This document shows positions 35,987-45,027 of a stretch of 64,000 nt of DNA, piece by piece. The DNA comes from Succinimonas sp045124755 (GTDB lineage: Bacteria > Pseudomonadota > Gammaproteobacteria > Enterobacterales > Succinivibrionaceae): assembly GCF_045124755.1 (NCBI RefSeq), contig NZ_JBGVMK010000207.1; one strand, 5' to 3'. The position numbers were made by a program, and so were the translations under genes. Positions within the stretch are counted from its first letter, which is position 1, and each line of letters starts with the position of its first letter. The notes beneath the pieces are model-generated. The model ran no database searches. It saw only the letters and a list, made by a program, of their open reading frames with translations, and had not been told where the DNA came from.

Positions 35987-36013
35987 GAAGGGCCCTTAGC
36001 GGGCTCTTTTTTT
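35987..36013 (+). terminator. terminator after second rpoD
   Basis: AAGGGCCC TTAG GGGCTCTT stem-loop followed by seven T. Confidence 0.8.
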
Positions 36014-36274
36014 GTTTGGGGAGATCTGGATGCAGAGGCGGAAGAATAAGTCCGGACGGGAAGGACATGGGGAATCAGAAAAAGACGGGAAAATCAGGAA
36101 AATACGGGCATGGAGCGGAGGACAGGCCGATGGGAATGCATGGTGAGAATGGATGACGAGAATGAGGCTGACAGGGAGCGCATAGGGGAGAGAATCCGAG
36201 ATCGGTGTACCAGGCAGGCTGCGCCGGGGTCAGGCGAAGGCGCATGAGACTGGTAAAAAAGTTTCCGGAAATAT

Positions 36275-36303
36275 TAGACAAGGCGGGATTTGACTTGTAT
36301 AAT
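36275..36303 (+). promoter_or_regulatory. promoter of tRNA-Ile2
   Basis: TAGACA at 36275-36280 and TATAAT at 36298-36303 with a 17-base spacer, 14 bases before the tRNA. Confidence 0.65.
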
Positions 36304-36317
36304 TGCAACCGTTCCGC

Positions 36318-36394
36318 GGCCCATTAGCTCAGTCGGTTAGAGCAGACGACTCATAATCGTTTGGTCCACTGTTCAAGTCAGTGATGGGCCACCA
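36318..36394 (+). tRNA. ileX: tRNA-Ile2 (CAT anticodon, lysidine type)
   Basis: A 77-base cloverleaf. The acceptor stem is GGCCCAT/ATGGGCC with an encoded CCA end, the D arm AGCTCAGTCGGTTAGAGC, the anticodon loop CTCATAA and the T arm CACTG TTCAAGT CAGTG. The CAT anticodon could mean Met, but the acceptor GGCCC, the GACGACTCATAATCGT anticodon arm and TTGGTC variable region match the gammaproteobacterial minor tRNA-Ile, whose C34 is changed to lysidine by TilS to read AUA. Not an initiator (acceptor fully paired). Confidence 0.85.
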
Positions 36395-36454
36395 GTTCAG
36401 AACAAAAATCCTTTCTTCGTTTCTTTTTCATTTCTCTTCTTTATTCAGCGTCTG

Positions 36455-38023
36455 ATGTCTCATATCACCGTCACCATTTCAGAGTTAACTTCAGAGGGCA
36501 CTGGTTTAGGCTTTCTTAATGGCAAAAAGGTCTTTGTTCCCGGAGCCTTTCCCGGGGAAACGGTAACTCTGGAACCCGTTATTGATAAGCCGGGGTATAT
36601 CTCCGGAAAACTTCTCTCCGTTCAGAAGCGGAGTCCGGACAGGATTCCTGATTTCTGCGCTGTTAAGTGCGGGGGCTGCTCCTTTACTGCTCTTTCATAT
36701 GAAGCGGAGCTCCGCTTTAAGTCTGCTTATCTCATGAATCTCTTCAGGGATCTTCCGGGGTTCTCGGAAGAAAAGTATCGCGGCATTACCGGAATGCCTA
36801 ATCCCTTCCGCTACCGGAACAAGGCGGTTTACGTGGCCGGGTGGGATAACTCCCCCTCCGGGGAGCCGGAGCTTCAGAACCGGAAAGCGGGTACCGGGAA
36901 TGAAAGGGCGGATAAAAGGAATGAGAGAATAAAGGGGAATTACAGCAGGAAAGCGGCTGATGAGACCGAGGACAGGAAAGAGGAGCCGGCTGAGAACAGG
37001 GGCTGGAATAATAATGGCAACGGCAGATTTATGCTGGGCCTTTATGAAAGGGATTCTCACAAAATCATCTCTGTTCCGGACTGTCTTCTGGAACCCTCCT
37101 GGATGAACCGGGCGCGTAACGGGCTCCGGGATCTGGTAAATGAGACCATTTCCGGCAGAAATTCCAGCGGGGGAGATGTCCGGGAGATGAAGATATTTTC
37201 TGAAAAACTCCGTTATCTCTTTTTGCGGGGAGCCCCGGACGGGGAAAAATCCTGGGAGGATGATGCCGCCTTCCGGAGGTGCGCGGTTCTCGTGCTCAGA
37301 ACCGGGAACGATGCCGCAACGTCTTCGGCAGCAGTTCCGGAGGCGGTGCTGAGTTTTTTGGAACAGGCCGGGATCGCCAATATTGCGGTGAATTTCAATA
37401 ATGATCCCGGAAACCGGATCTTCGGGGAAAGCTTTCAGGCAGTCCGGGGCGGACTTTATGCGGAAATGCCGCTTCTGGGGCGGGTGTTCCGGGTGCGGCC
37501 GGAGTCGTTTTTTCAGATAAACGGCGAAATTACCGGGCTTCTGTACGATAAAGCCATTGAGCTTCTGGATCCTGCTCCGGAGGTCAGGATAGCGGATCTT
37601 TATTCCGGCATCGGTACCATCTCCTTCCGTCTTTCAGATCGGGTGCGGGAAACCTTCGGGATCGAGGTGGTTCCCGAAGCGGTGCGGGATGCGGAACGGA
37701 ACAGCGAGAGCTTCGGCATCGGCAATGCCAGATTTTATGTGGGGCGGGTTGAGGATGTTCTTCCTGATCTCGTTAAAAGCGGAGTCAGGTTTGACGGTGT
37801 TATTCTGGATCCTGCCAGAAAAGGCTTGGACGAGAGCGTGGCGGAGACTCTGGCTGCTCTCGGGGTGCCCCGGATTGTGTATATCTCCTGCAATCCCAAA
37901 ACCCAGAAGCGGGACATGGCATGGTTTATTAAACGCGGTTATCAGCTGGAATGCCTTTATGCTTTCGACATGTTCCCGCATACCTGTCACACAGAAACAG
38001 TCGCTCTCCTGTTAAAAGAATAG
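36455..38023 (+). CDS. rlmD: 23S rRNA (uracil-C5)-methyltransferase, RlmD/TrmA family
   Basis: A 522-residue SAM-dependent RNA methyltransferase. An N-terminal TRAM domain (1-60) is followed by iron-sulfur cysteines C68, C72 and C75 in FCAVKCGGCSF. The C-terminal catalytic domain has DLYSGIGTISFRLSD, LDPARKGLDESV, the nucleophile in YISCNPKTQKRD, and the terminal FPHTCHTETVALL. The TRAM domain and cluster favour RlmD (U1939) over TrmA, though RlmC cannot be excluded. Residues about 130-190 are a low-complexity Arg/Lys/Glu/Asn insert not usual in the family. Starts 60 bases after the tRNA. Confidence 0.85.
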   Translation: MSHITVTISELTSEGTGLGFLNGKKVFVPGAFPGETVTLEPVIDKPGYISGKLLSVQKRSPDRIPDFCAVKCGGCSFTALSYEAELRFKSAYLMNLFRDLPGFSEEKYRGITGMPNPFRYRNKAVYVAGWDNSPSGEPELQNRKAGTGNERADKRNERIKGNYSRKAADETEDRKEEPAENRGWNNNGNGRFMLGLYERDSHKIISVPDCLLEPSWMNRARNGLRDLVNETISGRNSSGGDVREMKIFSEKLRYLFLRGAPDGEKSWEDDAAFRRCAVLVLRTGNDAATSSAAVPEAVLSFLEQAGIANIAVNFNNDPGNRIFGESFQAVRGGLYAEMPLLGRVFRVRPESFFQINGEITGLLYDKAIELLDPAPEVRIADLYSGIGTISFRLSDRVRETFGIEVVPEAVRDAERNSESFGIGNARFYVGRVEDVLPDLVKSGVRFDGVILDPARKGLDESVAETLAALGVPRIVYISCNPKTQKRDMAWFIKRGYQLECLYAFDMFPHTCHTETVALLLKE

Positions 38024-38594
38024 ACAATGCGTTCCCCCTGATTTACGGCCCCTTGATTTATTAGGGCTTGTACGGTTTTTTGCTTCATTTTGTGATGCCG
38101 CGCCACATGAATTTGACTGTTCTGTTTTTGCTAAGAGAGAGGAAGGATATGATTACTACGATGCTGTTACAGAAAATTTGATGTCTGTAATATCAAGATT
38201 CCTGAATATGAATTTGCGGAAGTAATGAACTAAACTGATAGTGCTGCATCATTCCCTGATGATAATGATATAACTGATTGGAAATTTAATGAGGTAGCGA
38301 CCAGTCTTTGAGGTAATTCGCGACTCCCTTTTCCGATGAATACTGATCCCCCGCCCGGGTGCGGACGCATCACAATCAATGCACGCAGAAACAGAGTTAA
38401 AGTTCTGAGGAAAAATTAAGAAGGGAAGACGCCTGCGGCGCTTCCTGTTTAATGATTAAAGGGGCTCTGCCCCTTTACCCCTAAAACTGCCTCGTATTGC
38501 AATAATTGAAGCGTATAACAGTCTTTTGAGACCGGCCTTGCCGGAAAATCTGGCACTTTTGGTACGATACCACTTATGATTTAATTCAGCATGG
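38024..38594. other. left margin of the accessory island
   Basis: About 570 bases without a convincing gene; composition drops to AT-rich and short frames are broken by stops. Holds a pair of strong hairpins at 38424-38476. This is the likely boundary between the chromosomal core and the nuclease island. Confidence 0.4.
38424..38476. repeat. twin hairpins
   Basis: Two adjacent inverted repeats: GGAAGACGCC TGC GGCGCTTCC (one bulge) and AAAGGGGCTCTGCCCCTTT. No gene ends here. Could be a remnant terminator pair or a mobile-element end. Confidence 0.55.
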
Positions 38595-38882
38595 TCAAGC
38601 CAGCTTGAGAGCCAGATTTCCATGCTGTATTATGAACGGCTTCTTGTCATCAAAGAAAAGTCGTCTGTTATTGCGGAAGAATATGATTTGATGGAGACAC
38701 TTGCCGCCGAGAACTTTAATAAAGATCCGTATGTGCCGGATTTCCATGATTTGAAGAATTACCAAGCGCTGCGTGAGTCTGACTTGGAACCGGTCAGGCA
38801 AGTTAAAAGCATTGGTTCAAATGATAGTGGCATCACATTGGTTATGGATGGTGTTTTATCATTGAAAATTTGTCAGCCATAA
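38595..38882 (+). pseudogene. DUF1016/YhcG C-terminal fragment
   Basis: Translation gives SQLESQISMLYYERLLVIKE and later FNKDPYVPDFHDL. This is the middle of DUF1016 (YhcG) nucleases, where ReLxxQIxxxxYERLL is followed by KDPYVLEFL. No start region or PD-(D/E)XK core is present. The frame then wanders into unrelated sequence (to 38882). A leftover of a copy next to the nearly intact gene downstream. Confidence 0.6.
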
Positions 38883-38898
38883 TCCAAGGGGGATAGCT

Positions 38899-40005
38899 GT
38901 GAATTACGATAATGCTGTGAAAATTATCAAGACGGCGATCTTGCAGAGCCAGTATGAAGCAGCACGCTCTGTGAATGAGAAACAGCTGATGCTCTATTAC
39001 GGCATTGGGAAATACATCTCCCTGAATTCCCGGAAGGGCTTCTGGGGAAAAGGAGCCATTGATGCCATCAGCAAGAGGCCGGACAAGGAACTGCCGGGAT
39101 TGAAAGGATTCTCGGCAAGAAGCTTGCGATACATGCGGACGTTCTATGAGGAGTGGTCGTATTTGGACAAATCTGAACCGGCGCTTGAGTCCGATAACGG
39201 CAATTTGGCACCGGCGGGTGCCAAATTAGAGATTTCAAATTGGAACCAGCTGGTGCCAAAACAAATAGAGTTTCCGGATACTTCGTTTTTTGCCATCGGT
39301 TTCTCCCATCACCGAACGATACTTTCCAAGATAAAAGATACAAATCAGCGTATTTTTTACATAAGGAGATGCGCTGACGAAAAATACAGTCGCGAGGAAC
39401 TGATCGCAAGCATTGCCCGTGATGACTATCACCATCAGGGCAGCTTACCGAACAACTTCCTGCAGAAGCTTCCAGCGGCAGAGCAGGCTTTCCGAGCTAT
39501 CAGCACATTCAAGGATGAGCACTTGGTAGAAAATGCCATTATCCATAATATTAAAAAATTCATCCTTACTTTTGGAAAGGACTTCGCCTTCGTCCGTAAC
39601 CAGTATCATCTGGATGCCTTCGGGGAAGACCAGTATATTGACCTTTTGTTTTTTAATCGTGAGCTGAACTGTCTGGTAGCGGTGGAATTGAAGACCGGGA
39701 AATTCAAGTCATCCTACCTTGGATAGCTGCAGGGCTACTTGAGCATTCTGGACGGATTTGAGCGGAAACCGCATGAGAATCCATCCATAGGACTCATCCT
39801 CTGCAAGGATATGAATAAGTCCTTCGTAGACTATGTAATTCAAGACTACACCAAACCCATGGGTGTGGCAACTTACAAAACATCAAAAGATATGTCTACA
39901 GAGTTACGGAAAGCGCTGCCAAATATTGATGACTTAAGAAAACTTTTTGATGGCAGTGATGCTACTGACGATGAGCCCGATTGCGATGAGAATGCTGACA
40001 GTTGA
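38899..40005 (+). pseudogene. DUF1016/YhcG PDDEXK nuclease interrupted by an amber codon
   Basis: Starts at GTG 38899 (MNYDNAVKIIKTAI) with GGGGGA upstream. The N-terminal DUF1016 helical domain has KGFWGKGAIDAIS and GFSARSLRYMRTFYEEW. The C-terminal nuclease has DQYIDLLFFNRELNCLVAVELKTG, a D...E-x-K core. At 39724-39726 a TAG replaces what should be a Gln (usual SYLGQLQGYL), and the frame continues perfectly for 93 codons to 40005. A single CAG to TAG change therefore cut a protein of 368 residues at 275. The truncated form keeps the catalytic residues but lacks the last domain helices. YhcG-type nucleases accompany restriction and phage-defence genes. Confidence 0.8.
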
Positions 40006-41349
40006 TTTTTTGCAGTGGAGATGGTGTTAATTCAGTACTTCCAGCTGCCAGCCAAATAAGAAAACTCATATGCAGTTAATTTGGCAGAAGCGTCTGCCAA
40101 AACTGTATCTGCAATATCTAATGGACGCTAAAAAAGGGCATTGAAGAACGATCTTTGCGTATTCATCCGGCTGCAGGAAAACTCAGCTTTGCCGCATTGA
40201 AAAGCAAGCATTGCCTGTGAACGACTATCACTGCCAAGGGCGGCCTGCCGAACAAATTCATAAGACGCTTCCGGCAGCGGAGCAAGCTATCCGACTCCGC
40301 CAGTAATCTTTCAGTTATGCAAGACTGACAGGGAAGTACTGACAGGAAAACGGGGGGTTTGGACTGTATCTGATGGTGATCCCGGATTTGAAAATCTGCG
40401 GAGATGTATCCGCTGGTAATCAAGTATCCGCACACAAAATCAGTAATATCGTGCGTATCAGACAGATAACAAATCGTATTTTCGTGCAAAACCTAGACAA
40501 TACAAATCGCAATTTCGGTTTGGAAAGAGGCTTCAGAGGTTTTTCCAAGGGCGTTCATTCGTTTCATCTGTTATGAGGGGATTAAGCATTTGGGCAAGGA
40601 TCTGATATCCAGATAAAAATGTTTGATAATAGGCTTGAAGTTGATAGTCCGGGAGTTTTTCCGGTAATGGTGAAGAAAGAGAATATCGTTACACTCACTT
40701 TTCCAGAAATCCCAAAATAGCTTCGTTCTTGAAAGATTATGCCTATGTGAAAGAGTATGGTGAAGTGTTGATCGCATGTGCAATGAATTTGAGTTTATCG
40801 GCATGGCCTTCAAAGTCTGGTGTAAAGAATATTTTTGCCGATTCGTAGGCGGAATTGCCGATTGGTGAAGAAAAATCTGCCGATTGCGGGATAGTATTGA
40901 ATATAAAAATATCAAAGATGATAAAATTATCTACCACATCTTTTGATGAATTACTAAATAAAAAGTTGTATCCTGAAAAGACTAATTCAAATTTAAAATT
41001 AATATACCAACATGTTGATGATAATCAAATATTTGATTACGAATTATATCGTAAAAATACTGAAATGTTCTGAACGATCTGCTCGAAATCTTGTGAATAA
41101 TTTTAAAGAAATGGGAGTGCTAATGGCTGTAACAGGAAATGGGAAAGGTAATTATTGGTTCAAATATGACGATGAATTGTAAGTAAAGATTAACAATAAG
41201 TATAAATTTAAATTTATTTCTTGAATAATATTTAGTATTAAAATTTCATTTAATTAGGTATGTTTATGGGTGTAAGTTATATCTTATACTAAATTTCCCA
41301 AATTGTTGAAAACAAATGCAGTGTCTTCATTTAAAGGAAAGGTGTAATT
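40006..41349 (+). pseudogene. decayed DUF1016 scrap and decayed Schlafen/AlbA-type ATPase gene
   Basis: No intact gene in 1.3 kb. At about 40210-40310 a frame gives NDYHCQG...KTLPAAEQAIR, matching the IARDDYHHQG...LPAAEQAFR part of the DUF1016 gene upstream. From about 40615 FDNRLEVDSPGVFP appears, then LKDYAYVKEYGE with a frameshift into DRMCNEFEFIG. These are typical of the ATP-binding half of AlbA_2/Schlafen-type predicted regulators. A winged-helix-like end (VNNFKEMGVL...GNGKGNYWFKY) occurs at 41080-41180. Multiple frameshifts and stops. The last 170 bases are AT-rich and probably carry the AIPR promoter. Confidence 0.6.
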
Positions 41350-43050
41350 ATGTTGGTTAATATATCAAAACAGATTATTGATCAAAAAATAGGCAAGATT
41401 ATGAATGATAATCCCGACTATTTTCCCGGTGATGATGAAGAGAGAAGAAAATCAAAATGCTTTCTTCTTTTAGGCGTTTCCGCTTACCTTGACAGAGATA
41501 TTACCGAGGCTATGTCATTCATAACAGATGGCGGAAACGATGGTGGATTTGATGCCGCATTTATTGAAGAAGCGCATGATGGACAGGTAAATGTGGTTCT
41601 TTTTCAATCAAAATATACCAGAGATTTGAATAAAGATACCAACTTTCCATCTAATGCGGTTGAAAAGGCGGTAAATACCGTTAAGACAATATTTGATCCG
41701 TCTAACAGGACTTTTTTAAATGAAAGCAGCAGACGTGTCGTAAATGAAATACAGTCTCTAATACTTGATGGCTTTATCCCATATGTCACCTTTGTTATGC
41801 TGAATAATGGCAATAAATGGAATGGTGATGCGCAGTTATGTATAGACAATGCTTTTGGCGATCAAGAGCAGGTGAGATTTGAGCATTTTGGAACTCAGGA
41901 TGTTTTGGGATACATAAACAGGAAGCCCTCTATTGATACTAGCCTAAATATGGCAGGGGTTGCTGTCCAGGAAAACTTTAATTTCAAGAGAGTAATAATT
42001 GGAAAGGTAAAAATAACTGAAATTGTCAGACTGATGAAAGAATATGGCGATTCATTACTGGAAAAGAATATAAGGAAGTATCTTGGAAAAAATGAAATTA
42101 ACGATAGCATAGCGAATTGTCTTAAAAGCGGGCAGAGTTCTAACTTCTTTTTCTATAATAATGGTATTACCATGGTTTGTGATAAGTTCAGTTACAATGC
42201 CCTGCAGGAGAAAGACTGGATTGTTAAACTTAAGGGACTCCAGATTATTAATGGTGGACAAACGTGTCGCACACTGCTTCAAACTCTATCTGAAAATCCA
42301 AATCTGGCTATTGATGATGCGTATGTTCTGGTAAGAATATATGAAGTCAGCGCTGATGATGACGATATAGTAAAAGAAATAACCTATGCTACCAACCATC
42401 AGAATCCGGTTGATCTTCGTGATCTGAAATCTAATGACGCTGTGCAGCAAATGCTTGAGTATAGCGCTAAAGATTTAGGATATCTATATATAAGAAAAAG
42501 AGATAATAATACTTCGACAAATATAATTCCATCAACTGTTGCCGCGGAAGCAGTTTTGTCCATTTGGAGAAAGTCCCCGCATCTTGCCAGGTATAAGAAG
42601 TCAGAGATGTTCGGGGGATATTATAAAACAATATTCGATAATTTAAATGCTGCGCAGATGATAATCGCGGTCATTATCTTCAGGTATTGTGATGCGGTTA
42701 GAAAACGGACATCTGAAGATAAGGATATCAATGCAATGCGCTCCTATGATAATTATTTCATTTCATGCATGGTTGGAACAAGATTATTACATGATTTGAA
42801 TATTGATGTTGACAGGCTGACACATGCTAATTTTGTAAAAGTTAAGTCTTATTTTGATGCTGAGAAGGTCAGCTTGGTTACCTGGGCGGAAGAAAAGCTG
42901 AAAAATGTTCTTGAGGAGTATTTTCATCTTGGTGAAGATAAGTCCCTTTCAGAGATAGACGGAAGAACTATGGCGGCAGCCTTTAGAAGATTCGATATTG
43001 TAGAAAACTGTCTGAAGAATCAGGCATGGTGGGATAAAAATCTGTCATAG
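41350..43050 (+). CDS. AIPR family abortive-infection protein
   Basis: A 566-residue protein of the AIPR (abortive infection phage resistance) family. An N-terminal nuclease-like part (about 1-130) has DGGNDGGFDAAF and VVLFQSKYTRD, a D...Q-x-K variant of the PD-(D/E)XK core. The AIPR core has FFFYNNGITMVCDKF and LQIINGGQTCRTLL. AAAGGA precedes the ATG at 41350. Codon use and AT content differ from the core genes, suggesting transfer. It is the only intact gene in this part of the island and stands alone, without a partner methylase. Family members block phage growth; the mechanism is not defined here. Confidence 0.85.
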   Translation: MLVNISKQIIDQKIGKIMNDNPDYFPGDDEERRKSKCFLLLGVSAYLDRDITEAMSFITDGGNDGGFDAAFIEEAHDGQVNVVLFQSKYTRDLNKDTNFPSNAVEKAVNTVKTIFDPSNRTFLNESSRRVVNEIQSLILDGFIPYVTFVMLNNGNKWNGDAQLCIDNAFGDQEQVRFEHFGTQDVLGYINRKPSIDTSLNMAGVAVQENFNFKRVIIGKVKITEIVRLMKEYGDSLLEKNIRKYLGKNEINDSIANCLKSGQSSNFFFYNNGITMVCDKFSYNALQEKDWIVKLKGLQIINGGQTCRTLLQTLSENPNLAIDDAYVLVRIYEVSADDDDIVKEITYATNHQNPVDLRDLKSNDAVQQMLEYSAKDLGYLYIRKRDNNTSTNIIPSTVAAEAVLSIWRKSPHLARYKKSEMFGGYYKTIFDNLNAAQMIIAVIIFRYCDAVRKRTSEDKDINAMRSYDNYFISCMVGTRLLHDLNIDVDRLTHANFVKVKSYFDAEKVSLVTWAEEKLKNVLEEYFHLGEDKSLSEIDGRTMAAAFRRFDIVENCLKNQAWWDKNLS

Positions 43051-43606
43051 CATTGTTCATGGTGTCTGTGCCAAAGTAGGCGGTCATAATAGGTGCAGGA
43101 AATAGGTGCAGGCAGACCAGCAGATTTATCGCATGCAGGAAATCGGGAATAGAACCAAACTCCGCCGTACTGAGCGCTGCTGATTCAGGAAAGAGGGGAA
43201 CTTTATGATGACTATGAAACAATTCCTTACTTTGTAAGATGCCATGTGCCCACTTTGCAACCTGATTCCATGACTTCCCTTGCACGATGAGATTCGCTGA
43301 TTGCGGCTTTCGCATTCCTGAGCAAAGAGGCTGAAAACCCTTGATATTTAAGGAGCGGCTAATTAGCAGTTTATGGTGAGGCGTTTGAAGAAAAACTGCA
43401 GCAAGCTGCTTCAGAAATTCCGGCTTTGGCAGATTTCAGTGTTGTCCCATGGGGAGTTCTCTACATTAGACAAATGTCAGTTAAAGTCAAATCCTTTGGG
43501 CATTCTTGAACTTAAACGGTTAAGCTCAAACGGGGTAAGCAATATGGTGTCAGGGGTTCAGCTGGCAGGAGCCAAGGAAGATATTGACAGCGGAGGCGTG
43601 CAATAA
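43051..43606 (+). pseudogene. decayed stretch with a DUF1016 scrap
   Basis: No intact gene. At 43379-43460 one frame gives EAFEEKLQQAASEIPALADF then SVVPWG, the DUF1016 segment that appears again as FEEQQQAVSELP...FIPWGHH in the next gene. The rest has frequent stops. GGAGG at 43593-43597 is the ribosome site of the next gene. Confidence 0.5.
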
Positions 43607-44851
43607 ATGGCAGATAACTCAAATGATAAACCGAGAGCGGTCAGATCCCATGATGTTGCGCTCGACAAAGAATATGTTCAATGGCTGCATGAAATCAAGC
43701 AGCGGTTTCGCAGCGCACAGGTAAAGGCAGTCGTGAGAATCAACTCCGAACAGTTACTGTTTAACTGGCAGTTGGGGAGAGACCTTGTTGCCCGCAAGAC
43801 TGAGGAAAAATGGGGCAGCGGAATTGTGGAGCAGGTAAGCCTGGATCTCCAGGCTGAGTTTCCGAACGCCAAGGGCTTTTCAGCGCGCAATCTCTGGAAC
43901 ATGAAGAAGTGGTACCTGTTCTATGCCAAAGCTGAGCGCATTTCGGAGATGCTGCAGTCTTTCAATATTTATCAATGCTGATGGCAAAAAACTGCAACAG
44001 GTTGCTGCAGAAATTCATGAATATGAAGAGACGTTTGAAGAACAGCAGCAGGCTGTTTCGGAATTACCGTTTCCGGCAGGCTTCAGCTTTATCCCCTGGG
44101 GGCATCACTGTCTCATCATTGCAAAATGCCAAGATGCTGGCGAGGCTCTTTTCTATCTCCGAAGAACTGTGAACGGGGACTGAGCCGAAATGCTCTGGAT
44201 GACTGCATTCGGGCGGATCTCTACCATACTTCCGGAACCGCTGTTACCAATTTCGCTGAAAGACTTCCTGAAGCGCAGGGGAAGCTTGCTCAGGAAATAC
44301 TGAAAAGCAATTATGATCTGGGGTTCGTCAGTTTGCCGGCTGAGTATGACGAGAATGCTCTGGAAAATGTGTTAGAGCAGCATATGACACGATTTTTGCT
44401 AGAATTAGGCGATGGATGGGCATTCGTCGGACGGCAGAAAGAGATTATCATTTCCGGGAAACCCAGAAGGATTGATTTGCTTTTTTACCATATCTATCTG
44501 CATTGCTATGTGGTACTGGAATTAAAAGTGAAGCCGTTCGATCCGGAATTTGCCGGAAAACTTAACTTTTACGTGAATGCCGTAAACGAGTTTATTCGCA
44601 AGGAGAGCGATAATCCCACAATCGGGTTACTGATTTGCAAGGACATGGATCGCACGGAGGTTCAGCTGGCATTTCAAGGCATAATGACTCCTATGGGCGT
44701 TGCTACCTATGATAATGTCAGGATTAAGGAGATAGAGGAGTGCCTGCCCACTGCCGATCAGATTCGGCAGCAGATAGATATTGCGGAAGAGGAATATAGG
44801 CTTAAGCTTCAGGAAAAGCGGGGTGATATAGAAGAAAAATGCTCATTTTGA
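43607..44851 (+). pseudogene. DUF1016/YhcG nuclease with two frameshifts
   Basis: A strong ribosome site and ATG at 43607 open a DUF1016 N-terminal domain (NWQLGRDLVARKTEEKWGSG, GFSARNLWNMKKWYLFY). The frame is lost near 43965-43980, continues in a second frame (VAAEIHEYEETFEEQ, GFSFIPWGHHCLII, ALFYLRRTVN), then shifts again near 44170-44180. The third frame (LSRNALDDCIRADLY) runs to 44851 with the nuclease core RRIDLLFYHIYLHCYVVLELKVK and GLLICKDMDR. Joined, it would be about 414 residues, the normal YhcG size. Two shifts make it a probable pseudogene. Confidence 0.8.
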
Positions 44852-45027
44852 AAAGATCGTCCGCCTGTCATCCCCGCCTATCGTCTTTTGAATTGCCGAT
44901 AGGTGATGATAAAACTGCCGATTTTGACCCCCTGAGCATAAGAGGCTTGAAAAGATCGGACGGAAAAAGCCTTGAGTTCACGTGCGCAAAAGAGGCAGAT
45001 ATTGCGAGATGTTCCTCTGGAAAGCTC

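Noticed and set aside
36318..36394. tRNA-Met reading of the CAT anticodon
   Set aside because: The acceptor and anticodon stems fit the lysidine-type tRNA-Ile2 better than elongator or initiator tRNA-Met.
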